Source: Acidobacteriota bacterium
Lineage (GTDB): Bacteria; Acidobacteriota; Vicinamibacteria; Vicinamibacterales; Fen-181
Reading direction: 5' to 3'
DNA length: 12,180 bases
Assembly: GCA_021779795.1 (NCBI GenBank)
Contig: JAJXZZ010000043.1
Coordinates: 1 to 12,180, forward strand
The position numbers and the translations under genes were made by a program. The notes beneath the pieces are model-generated. The model worked only from the letters and a program-made list of their open reading frames with translations, had not been told where the DNA came from and did not search any database. This document shows, piece after piece, positions 6,102-12,180 of this stretch; the first letter of the stretch is position 1, and each line of letters begins with the position of its first letter.

Positions 6102-6808
6102 CGCGCGGGCGGTGGTTCGCCTGGCTGGCGCACGCCTATACGGCGCTCGGCCTCGTCGGCGCGGCCGTCATCTTCGGCCTGCTCGTCGAGGGAACGGACC
6201 GGGGCTTCCGGCTGGCGTTCGCCGCGATGGTGGCGACGACGCTCGTTGACGCCACCGACGGGTGGATCGCCCGGCGCGCGCGGGTGGCCGACGTGCTGCC
6301 CGGGTTCGACGGCCGGCGCCTCGACGACCTCATCGACTTCCTGACCTACACGTGCCTGCCGCTCGCGCTGCTGTGGCGGGCGGGGCTGTTCCCGGGCGCC
6401 GCGGCGGCGTGGCTCCTCGCCCCGCTGCTGGCGAGCGCGTACGGCTTCTGCCAGGCCAACGCGAAGACCGACGACCACTACTTCCTCGGCTTCCCGTCCT
6501 ACTGGAACATCGTGGCGTTCTACGTGTACGTGCTGCGGATGCCCGGGACGCCGGCGCTCGCGCTCGTGCTCGCGCTGGCGGGGCTGACCTTCGTGCCCGC
6601 GCGCTACCTCTATTCGACCGCGCCCGGCCGCCTGAACCGGCTGACCAACGTGCTGTCGGTGCCGTGGGCGGCGTCGCTGCTGGCGATCCTGTGGCTGTGG
6701 GGCGGCGCCCCGCGATGGCTCGTCCTCGCGTCGCTCGCCTTCCCGGCGTACTACCTGGCCGCGTCGTGGGTGGTGACGGTGCGGCGCTGGAGAGGCGGCG
6801 GGACGTAG
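6098..6808 (+). CDS. pcs: CDP-alcohol phosphotransferase, probable phosphatidylcholine synthase (Pcs)
   Basis: Pcs is an integral membrane enzyme that condenses choline with CDP-diacylglycerol to give phosphatidylcholine and CMP. The 236-residue product (Pcs is usually about 240) has about eight membrane segments. It carries the full catalytic motif: D51xxD54G55xxA58R59, then G72xxxD76xxxD80. The 12-residue gap between AR and G72 is longer than the usual eight of the superfamily and equals that in rhizobial Pcs as recalled. Further Pcs-like segments are RLDDLIDFLTYTCLPLALL (74-92) and KTDDHYFLGFPSYWNIVAFYVY (123-144). The start is GTG 6098, overlapping the transporter stop as GTGA, with the strong ribosome-binding site GGGAGGAGGAG (6085-6095). 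Overlap with a choline-type transporter makes phosphatidylcholine the likely product; a different amino-alcohol acceptor is possible. Confidence 0.85.
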   Translation: MTRGRWFAWLAHAYTALGLVGAAVIFGLLVEGTDRGFRLAFAAMVATTLVDATDGWIARRARVADVLPGFDGRRLDDLIDFLTYTCLPLALLWRAGLFPGAAAAWLLAPLLASAYGFCQANAKTDDHYFLGFPSYWNIVAFYVYVLRMPGTPALALVLALAGLTFVPARYLYSTAPGRLNRLTNVLSVPWAASLLAILWLWGGAPRWLVLASLAFPAYYLAASWVVTVRRWRGGGT

Positions 6809-6822
6809 GCGGGAACAGCGCG

Positions 6823-6923
6823 CAGCGGTTCACGGTCGAAGGACGGGAGGCGCCGGGGCTCTCAGCGGACTGGGAATCCGCTGCCAGCCGACCCGCTGCC
6901 CGTCGTCCGACCGTGGCCCGCTG
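6823..6923. repeat. Large imperfect palindromic element, copy B
   Basis: This is a 101-base inverted repeat with arms of about 50 bases. The left arm begins CAGCGGTTCACGGTCGAAGG (6823-6842). The right arm, read as complement from 6923, begins CAGCGGGCCACGGTCGGACG. The arms meet at CAGCGGA (6863-6869) and TCCGCTG (6877-6883) around a seven-base spacer. ATCCGCTGCCAGCCG at 6876-6890 is identical to copy A. It starts 15 bases after the pcs stop and ends 28 bases before the dnaB start, so with copy A it brackets the choline module. Confidence 0.8.
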
Positions 6924-6935
6924 ACCTCTGCCAAG

Positions 6936-6944
6936 TGCTACACT
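6936..6944 (+). promoter_or_regulatory. Candidate extended -10 promoter of dnaB
   Basis: TGCTACACT fits the extended -10 pattern TGnTATAAT, with TACACT at 6939-6944. The GTG start of dnaB is at 6951, six bases after the box, where transcription itself would begin. No Shine-Dalgarno can fit in between. No convincing -35 box is visible, which extended -10 promoters tolerate. Confidence 0.4.
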
Positions 6945-6950
6945 TCGCCT

Positions 6951-8291
6951 GTGCCCGAGATGCCTGCCGTCGCCGAACGGACCCTGCCGCACAACCTCGA
7001 GGCCGAGCGATCGGTCCTCGGGGCGATCCTGATCCAGAACGACACGTACAACGTGGCCGCCGAGCTGCTGCGGCCCGAGGACTTCTACCGGGACGCCCAC
7101 CGGCGGATCTTCGACAAGATCATCGCGCTCGCCGAGCGGGGCCACGCGGTGGACTTCGTGACGCTCAAGGAGGAGCTGGACCGGTCGGGCGAGCTGGACA
7201 CGGTGGGCGGCCCGGCCTACGTCGCCTCGCTCGTCGATGGCGTCCCGCGGGCGACCAACGTCGAGCACTACGCGAAGATCGTCAAGGAGAAGGCGGTCCT
7301 CCGGAAGCTCATCGGGGCGGCGAACACGATCCTGTCGGACGCCTACGAGGCCGACCAGGACGCCGCCGACATCCTCGACCGCGCCGAGCACGCGATCTTC
7401 GACATCGCCGAGGGGCGGATCCGCTCGGGCTTCGTGTCGCTCTACGACATCGCCGAGACGGCCGCCGAGTCGATCCAGAAGGCGCACGAGGAGAAGAAGC
7501 TCATCACGGGCGTGCCGACCGGGTTCGACGATCTCGACAGCCTCACGTCGGGGTTCCAGCGCGGCGACCTCGTCATCGTCGCGGCCCGCCCGTCGATGGG
7601 CAAGACGTCGCTGGCGCTGAACATCGCGCAGCACGTCGGGACCAAGACCGGCCAGACGGTGGGCGTCTTCAGCCTCGAGATGTCGCGGGAGCAGCTGTTC
7701 CTGCGCATGCTGTCCTCCGAGGCGCAGATCGACGGCCACGCCCTGCGGACCGGGTTCCTGCGCAGCGACGACTGGGGCCGGCTCACCGAGGCGCTCGGCG
7801 TGCTCGGGGAGGCGAAGGTCTTCATCGACGACACGCCGTCGATCGGCGTGCTGGAGATGCGGGCGAAGTCGCGGCGGCTCGCCGCCGAGCACGGCCTGCA
7901 CCTGCTGGTGGTGGACTACATCCAGCTGATGCAGGGGCGCGGGCGGTTCGACAACCGCACGCAGGAGCTGGGCCAGATCTCGCGCGCGCTCAAGGGGCTC
8001 GCCAAGGAGCTGGACATCCCGGTCATCGTGCTGTCGCAGCTCAGCCGGGCGCCGGAATCGCGCTCGGACCACCGGCCGCAGCTGTCGGACCTGCGCGAGT
8101 CCGGGGCGCTCGAGCAGGACGCGGACGTCGTGCTGCTGATCTACCGCGAGGACCGGTACAACCCGGAGGTCGAGAACGACGCCGTCGCCGAGATCATCGT
8201 GGCCAAGCAGCGCAACGGCCCGACCGACACGGTCAAGCTGGCCTTCATCAAGGAGCGCACGCGCTTCGAGAACTACGCGCCCGGCGCCTGA
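6951..8291 (+). CDS. dnaB: Replicative DNA helicase DnaB
   Basis: DnaB is the hexameric 5'-3' helicase that opens the replication fork and recruits primase. The 446-residue product has the N-terminal helical domain (about 10-110, beginning LPHNLEAERSVLGAIL), a linker, and the RecA-like C-domain opening at TGVPTGFDDLD (187-197). Visible motifs are Walker A ARPSMGKTS (212-220), the EMS region VFSLEMSREQL (239-249), Walker B LLVVDYIQL (318-326), LSQLSR (361-366), DLRESGALEQDADVV (380-394) and the arginine/lysine finger area KQRNG (419-423). No intein or insertion is seen. GTG 6951 is the most upstream start. ATG 6960, three codons in, is the alternative, and neither has a Shine-Dalgarno. In many bacteria dnaB directly follows rplI; here two genes intervene. 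Confidence 0.96.
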   Translation: MPEMPAVAERTLPHNLEAERSVLGAILIQNDTYNVAAELLRPEDFYRDAHRRIFDKIIALAERGHAVDFVTLKEELDRSGELDTVGGPAYVASLVDGVPRATNVEHYAKIVKEKAVLRKLIGAANTILSDAYEADQDAADILDRAEHAIFDIAEGRIRSGFVSLYDIAETAAESIQKAHEEKKLITGVPTGFDDLDSLTSGFQRGDLVIVAARPSMGKTSLALNIAQHVGTKTGQTVGVFSLEMSREQLFLRMLSSEAQIDGHALRTGFLRSDDWGRLTEALGVLGEAKVFIDDTPSIGVLEMRAKSRRLAAEHGLHLLVVDYIQLMQGRGRFDNRTQELGQISRALKGLAKELDIPVIVLSQLSRAPESRSDHRPQLSDLRESGALEQDADVVLLIYREDRYNPEVENDAVAEIIVAKQRNGPTDTVKLAFIKERTRFENYAPGA

Positions 8292-8293
8292 CG

Positions 8294-8314
8294 GCGGCCG
8301 GCGCCGCCGGCCGC
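8294..8314 (+). other. GC-only hairpin between dnaB and alr
   Basis: GCGGCCGG (8294-8301) pairs perfectly with CCGGCCGC (8307-8314) around loop CGCCG, three bases after the dnaB stop and 14 before the alr start. There is no U-tract, so it is not a textbook intrinsic terminator. It could attenuate, stabilise the dnaB 3' end, or simply reflect composition. Confidence 0.4.
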
Positions 8315-8328
8315 AGCGCGCATTCCGC

Positions 8329-9465
8329 ATGGTTCGCTGCACCCTCGCCCACGTCGACCTGGCCGCGCTCGAGGCCAACTACCGGGCGATCGAGGCGTTC
8401 GTGGCCGCCCGCACGCCCCCGGCGCGCCGGCCGCCCGCGATCATCGCGGTCGTGAAGGCGAACGCCTACGGCCACGGGGCGCGGCACGTCGCGCTCGCGC
8501 TCGAGCGGGCGGGGGCGTCCACGCTCGCGTGCGCCGACATCGAGGAAGGCGTGGCGCTGCGGCGGGCCGGCGCCCGGGGCCGGATCCTCGTGTTCGGCGC
8601 GCTGAGCGTGAGCGACCTGTCCGGCCTCTTCGACGACGACCTGACGCCCACCTGCTCGACGCCTGGCGCCGGGCGCGCCCTGCAGGCGGCCGCGGCCGCG
8701 CGCGGCCGGCGCCTGCGCTACCACCTCAAGATCGACACCGGCCTCAACCGGCTCGGGTTCCGGCACGACCACCTGCGCGCCACGCTGCCCGAGCTGTTCG
8801 CCAGCCCGAACCTGGACCTGGCCGCGGTCTACACGCACTTCGCGACCGCCGACGACCCCACGCACCCGCTGTTCGACCTGCAGCGGCAGCGCTTCGCCGC
8901 CGCGCTCGAGACGATCCGCGGGCTGGGCGCGATCGTGCCCGCCCGCCACGCGGCCAACAGCGCCGCCATCGTGCGCGACGCGCGGACCTGGCACGACTTC
9001 GTCCGCCCGGGCCTGCTGCTCTACGGCGTGTCGCCCGCCGGGGCGCCGGCCGACCTGCCGCTCCGGCCGGTGCTGTCGCTCCGCAGCCGGATCGTGTCGG
9101 TCAAGCACGTGCGGCCGGGCGAGGGGGTGGGCTACGGCGCGCGCTTCATCGCCGAGACGCCGCGCGTCGTCGCCATCGTGCCCGCCGGCTACGCCGACGG
9201 CCTCGACGCCAGGCTCGGCGGCCGCGGGCAGGTGCTGGTCGGCGGGCGCCGCACGCCGATCGTCGGCGCCGTCTCGATGGACATGCTCGCCGTGGACGTG
9301 ACGGGGACCACCGTCGAGCCCGGCGACGAGGTCGTGTTCCTCGGCCAGCAGGGGGGCGAGCGGATCACCGTCGCCGAGATGGCCGCCGCCATCGGGACCA
9401 TCCCGTACGAGATCCTCTGCCGGATCGGGGCGAGGATCGAGCGGGTGTACGATGAAGCGCGGTAG
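8329..9465 (+). CDS. alr: Alanine racemase (PLP-dependent)
   Basis: Alr interconverts L- and D-alanine in the cytosol to supply D-Ala for peptidoglycan. The 378-residue product has normal length. VVKANAYGHG (41-50) carries the PLP-binding K43. HLKIDTGLNRLGF (132-144) and HAANSAA (207-213) line the cofactor site. RPGLLLYG (226-233) is the phosphate-side segment. GYGARF (268-273) holds the second catalytic base Y269. GYADGL (287-292) and VSMDML (315-320) are the C-terminal domain contacts. The start at 8329 gives the usual opening (L-A-H-V-D-L-x-A-L-x-x-N-Y). No Shine-Dalgarno is visible before it, and a GC hairpin lies between it and dnaB 37 bases away. Coupling to dnaB transcription is plausible. 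Confidence 0.96.
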   Translation: MVRCTLAHVDLAALEANYRAIEAFVAARTPPARRPPAIIAVVKANAYGHGARHVALALERAGASTLACADIEEGVALRRAGARGRILVFGALSVSDLSGLFDDDLTPTCSTPGAGRALQAAAAARGRRLRYHLKIDTGLNRLGFRHDHLRATLPELFASPNLDLAAVYTHFATADDPTHPLFDLQRQRFAAALETIRGLGAIVPARHAANSAAIVRDARTWHDFVRPGLLLYGVSPAGAPADLPLRPVLSLRSRIVSVKHVRPGEGVGYGARFIAETPRVVAIVPAGYADGLDARLGGRGQVLVGGRRTPIVGAVSMDMLAVDVTGTTVEPGDEVVFLGQQGGERITVAEMAAAIGTIPYEILCRIGARIERVYDEAR

Positions 9466-9469
9466 CAGG

Positions 9470-9521
9470 CAGCGGACCACGGTCGAAGGCCGGGGTTCAG
9501 TGGGGCTGGCTGCGGATCAGC
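9470..9521. repeat. Half copy of the palindromic element (copy C)
   Basis: CAGCGGACCACGGTCGAAGG (9470-9489), then GGGGCTGGCTGCGGATCAG (9502-9520), aligns along its length with one arm of copies A and B. The facing arm is absent or too decayed to recognise. It starts four bases after the alr stop. It occupies half of the 100-base gap before radA and explains why an open frame extends upstream of the true radA start. Confidence 0.65.
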
Positions 9522-9565
9522 GTGACACGGCCGGGAGCCCGAAGCCGAAAGCCGAGCAGCGAGCG

Positions 9566-10951
9566 ATGAAACCACCCAAGAGCGTGTACGTCTGCCAGGA
9601 GTGCGGGGCGCAGGCGCCCAAGTGGATGGGGCGCTGCGCCGACTGCGGGGCCTGGAACTCGCTCGTGGAGGAGCGCCTGGCCGAGCCGTCCGCGGCGCCG
9701 GCAGGCGGCGGGCCCGCCCGCTACGCGCTCGGCGGCGGGAGCGGCGCGCGCCTCTACACCGACATCCAGCTGTCCGACACGCCGCGGCTCTCGACGGGCA
9801 TCGAGGAGTTCGACCGCGTCCTCGGCGGCGGCATCGTGCCCGGGTCGCTCGTGCTGCTCGGCGGCGAGCCCGGCATCGGCAAGTCCACGCTGCTCCTGCA
9901 GGCGGCCGCCGCCTTCGCCCGGAAGGTCGGGCCCGTCCTCTACAGCTCGGGCGAGGAGTCGGAGCACCAGGTGAAGTCGCGCGGCGAGCGGCTCGGCGTC
10001 GGCGGCGCGCCTCTCTACCTGCTGGCCGAGACGTGCCTCGAGCGCGTGCTCGAGGAAGCCGGCCGGCTCGAGCCCGCGCTCCTCGTCGTCGACTCGATCC
10101 AGACCGTGTTCTCGATGAAGCTGCAGTCGGCGCCCGGCAGCATCGGCCAGATCCGCGAGGCGGCCACGCAGCTGCTGTTCACCGCGAAGGGGCGCAACCT
10201 GCCGACGTTCCTCGTCGGGCACGTGACCAAGGAGGGCAGCCTCGCCGGGCCCAAGTCGCTCGAGCACATCGTGGACACGGTGCTCTACTTCGAGGGGGAG
10301 CAGCACCACGTCCACCGGATCGTCCGCGCCGTGAAGAACCGGTTCGGGGAGATCTCCGAGCTCGGGGTCTTCGAGATGACGGGCGCGGGGCTGAGGCCGG
10401 TTCCGAACCCGTCCCAGCTGTTCCTCGCCGAGCGGCCGGCCGCCGCGCCGGGCTCCGCCGTCCTCTGCTGCATCGAGGGATCGCGGCCCATCCTCGTGGA
10501 GGTCCAGGCGCTGGTGAGCGGCAGCCTCTACGGCAACGCCCGGCGGATGTCCATCGGCATCGACCAGAACCGCCTGTCGCTGCTCGTCGCGGTGCTCGAG
10601 AAGCGGGCGGGCTTGAGCCTGGTGGGCGAGGACGTCTTCGTCAACGTGGCCGGCGGGATGTCGATCGACGAGCCGGCCGCCGACCTGGCCGTCGTGGCTG
10701 CCGTGGCGTCGAGCGTGCGGAACCGCCCGGTTCGCCAGAAAACGGCCGTATTCGGCGAAGTCGGCCTCGCCGGCGAGGTCCGCGCCGTGACCCAGGCCGC
10801 GCGCCGGGCCAGAGAGGCTGCACAGATGGGGTTTACTCGCTGTATCCTTCCCAGAGGCAATCTCGACCCCCGCGACCTGCCCCCGCGCGACGCGTTCGAA
10901 GCGGTCGGCGTCGGTTCGGTCGCGGAGGCGCTCGACGCGCTGTTCGCCTAG
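9566..10951 (+). CDS. radA: DNA repair protein RadA (Sms)
   Basis: RadA is a RecA-like, DnaB-related branch-migration helicase for recombination intermediates. The 461-residue product has, in order, a four-cysteine zinc finger (C10, C13, C24, C27), the ATPase domain with Walker A GEPGIGKST (100-108) and Walker B LLVVDSIQT (172-180), the RadA-specific KNRFG (257-261), and a Lon-like C-domain (about 285-455, with GNARRMSIGIDQNRLSLLVAVLEKRAG and NVAGGMSIDEPAADLAV). The start is set at ATG 9566, ten residues before the first finger cysteine, matching normal family length. An in-frame ATG at 9452 would overlap alr and translate the repeat copy C, so it is rejected. Only weak purine-rich sequence precedes the start. 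The PIN-TRAM gene follows after 128 bases. Confidence 0.96.
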   Translation: MKPPKSVYVCQECGAQAPKWMGRCADCGAWNSLVEERLAEPSAAPAGGGPARYALGGGSGARLYTDIQLSDTPRLSTGIEEFDRVLGGGIVPGSLVLLGGEPGIGKSTLLLQAAAAFARKVGPVLYSSGEESEHQVKSRGERLGVGGAPLYLLAETCLERVLEEAGRLEPALLVVDSIQTVFSMKLQSAPGSIGQIREAATQLLFTAKGRNLPTFLVGHVTKEGSLAGPKSLEHIVDTVLYFEGEQHHVHRIVRAVKNRFGEISELGVFEMTGAGLRPVPNPSQLFLAERPAAAPGSAVLCCIEGSRPILVEVQALVSGSLYGNARRMSIGIDQNRLSLLVAVLEKRAGLSLVGEDVFVNVAGGMSIDEPAADLAVVAAVASSVRNRPVRQKTAVFGEVGLAGEVRAVTQAARRAREAAQMGFTRCILPRGNLDPRDLPPRDAFEAVGVGSVAEALDALFA

Positions 10952-11002
10952 CAGCCCGTGGTGAATGTCGCGTCGCGGCGCCGCGAGTGTCGGCACGGGC
11001 TG
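10952..11002 (+). other. Stem-loop at the radA 3' end
   Basis: CAGCCCGTG (10952-10960), starting at the base after the radA stop, pairs perfectly with CACGGGCTG (10994-11002). The enclosed loop holds its own 14-base palindrome TCGCGGCGCCGCGA, so the RNA would form a nested hairpin. No U-tract follows. It may protect or end the radA transcript. Confidence 0.45.
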
Positions 11003-11079
11003 ACGGGTCCGGCCGGGGCGCCTTCATTGCCCCGCCCGGCCTGGCTTGTTCATACGGATGCGGAACCCGGAGATTTCCG

Positions 11080-12180
11080 ATGACCTGGTTCATACTCGCC
11101 CGAACGTTGTTCGTCGCCGCGATCGCCTTCACCTCGGGGCTGCTGCAGCCGCTGACGGTCTTCGGCCTGTCCGGCCTGGCCGGGGTGATGGTCAACGTCA
11201 CGTTCGGCGTCGTGCTGGCGCTGCTCATCATCGTGTTCGAGTTCCGCCTGAAGGACGTCCCGGTCACGACGACGCTGGGCGCGCTCATCGGCGGCGCGAC
11301 GGGGCTCGTCATCGCGCGGACGATCGAGACCGCGCTGACCTGGACCGACACGCGGGACCCCCGGGTGTCGTTCCTGCGCAGCGTCGTGCTGCTCGTCCTG
11401 CCCTACATCGGGACCGTCATGGGGGCGCGCAAGGGGGAGTGGCTCGAGCCGGCCCGCCTGGTGGGCCTGTTTCGCGCGGCCGGCCCGCAGCGCCGCTACA
11501 AGGTGCTCGACACCAGCGTCATCATCGACGGCCGGATCGCCGACGTCTGCGAGACCGGGTTCATCGACGGCGCGCTGGTCATCCCGCAGTTCGTCCTCAA
11601 GGAACTGCAGCTGGTCGCCGACTCGGCCGACGCGCTCAAGCGCAACCGCGGGCGCCGCGGGCTCGACATCCTCCAGAAGATCCAGAAGATGTCGGGCGTC
11701 GAGGTCATCGTCTCCGACGTGGACTTCCCCGAGGTCCGCGAGGTGGACCTCAAGCTGATCGAGCTGGCCCGCTCGCTGCAGGGCAAGATCGTCACCAACG
11801 ACTTCAACCTGAACAAGGTGGCGCAGCTGCGCGGCGTGGACGTGCTCAACGTCAACCAGCTCGCCAACTCGCTCAAGCCGGTCGTCCTGCCCGGCGAGAC
11901 GATGAAGGTGTTCATCCTCAAGGAAGGCAAGGAATACAACCAGGGCGTGGCCTACCTGGACGACGGCACCATGGTCGTGGTGGACAACGCCCGCCGGCTG
12001 ATCTCCAAGACGATCGACATCGTCGTGACGAGCGTGCTGCAGACGACGGCGGGGAAGATGATCTTCGGGCGGTACATCGAGGCCGGTCCCGCGGCGGCGG
12101 CGGTCCAGGCGGCGCCGGCCCAGCCGCCGCAGGCCGACGGCGGCCAGGCGTCGTCTCCGGCGAGGCCGAACGGCCAAGGC
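11080..12180 (+). CDS. Membrane-anchored PIN-TRAM domain protein (YacL family), 3' end beyond window
   Basis: The frame opens at ATG 11080, with GGAG (11069-11072) seven bases upstream, and is still open at the window end: 367 residues are visible. Hydrophobic segments at about 4-20, 27-53, 64-82 and 99-116 form a membrane anchor. A cytosolic PIN nuclease-like domain follows (about 140-262) with LDTSVIIDGR (143-152; D144 and D150), KEL (174-176; E175) and TNDFNLNKVA (239-248; D241), the usual acidic metal-binding set. A TRAM domain, a predicted RNA-binding barrel, spans about 263-330 (GEGK-like KEGKEYNQGVAYLDDGTMVVVDNA). An Ala/Pro/Gln tail follows. Members are often next to radA and ispD. 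The molecular role is not established; a membrane-tethered ribonuclease is the inference. It could encode further residues past the edge. Confidence 0.93.
   Translation, partial: MTWFILARTLFVAAIAFTSGLLQPLTVFGLSGLAGVMVNVTFGVVLALLIIVFEFRLKDVPVTTTLGALIGGATGLVIARTIETALTWTDTRDPRVSFLRSVVLLVLPYIGTVMGARKGEWLEPARLVGLFRAAGPQRRYKVLDTSVIIDGRIADVCETGFIDGALVIPQFVLKELQLVADSADALKRNRGRRGLDILQKIQKMSGVEVIVSDVDFPEVREVDLKLIELARSLQGKIVTNDFNLNKVAQLRGVDVLNVNQLANSLKPVVLPGETMKVFILKEGKEYNQGVAYLDDGTMVVVDNARRLISKTIDIVVTSVLQTTAGKMIFGRYIEAGPAAAAVQAAPAQPPQADGGQASSPARPNGQG

Noticed and set aside
8248..9480. Long minus-strand frames opposite alr, dnaB, radA, prs and the PIN-TRAM gene (several of 370-680 codons)
   Set aside because: Their translations are Arg/Gly/Asp/His/Val-rich low-complexity text with no domain. 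Each lies opposite a gene with clear family motifs. They are open because high-GC third positions remove stops from the complementary frame.
1..12180. CRISPR array, transposase or integrase genes, prophage, rRNA
   Set aside because: No regularly spaced repeats, no transposase or integrase motifs and no rRNA-like sequence were seen on either strand.

Overview
This is a very GC-rich bacterial stretch (well above 60% G+C by eye, with strong G/C bias at third codon positions). Every real gene lies on the plus strand. The gene order is ispE, tRNA-Gln, prs, rplY/ctc, pth, rpsF, rpsR, rplI, then dnaB, alr, radA and a PIN-TRAM protein. This is a conserved housekeeping neighbourhood. The Ctc-type L25, the direct ispE/tRNA-Gln/prs linkage and the radA/PIN-TRAM pair (often followed by ispD) fit Acidobacteriota, possibly Vicinamibacteria-like. 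That placement is inference from gene order and composition, not a database result.

Layout: 1-356 is the 3' end of ispE. A candidate promoter overlapping its stop serves tRNA-Gln(UUG) at 479-552. prs follows, possibly behind an 8-codon leader ORF overlapping it as ATGA. rplY and pth form a tightly coupled pair (TAATG). A structured leader with two hairpins then precedes the ribosomal operon rpsF-rpsR-rplI. After the accessory pair described below come dnaB (apparently leaderless), alr, radA and a PIN-TRAM gene that runs off the right edge.

The least ordinary part is 4337-6923. Between rplI and dnaB, which are commonly adjacent, sits a two-gene operon with a GTGA overlap. It encodes a sodium:solute symporter strikingly like the animal high-affinity choline transporter (CHT/SLC5A7), and a CDP-alcohol phosphotransferase with the motif spacing of bacterial phosphatidylcholine synthase (Pcs). 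Together they read as a self-contained 'import choline, attach it to CDP-diacylglycerol' module for making phosphatidylcholine.

The module is flanked on both sides by related imperfect palindromes of about 101-113 bp, each starting about 15 bases after a stop codon. A third, half-length copy lies between alr and radA. This looks like a family of dispersed palindromic elements. Their position suggests they may have shaped the insertion of the choline module, or may act as structured 3' ends.
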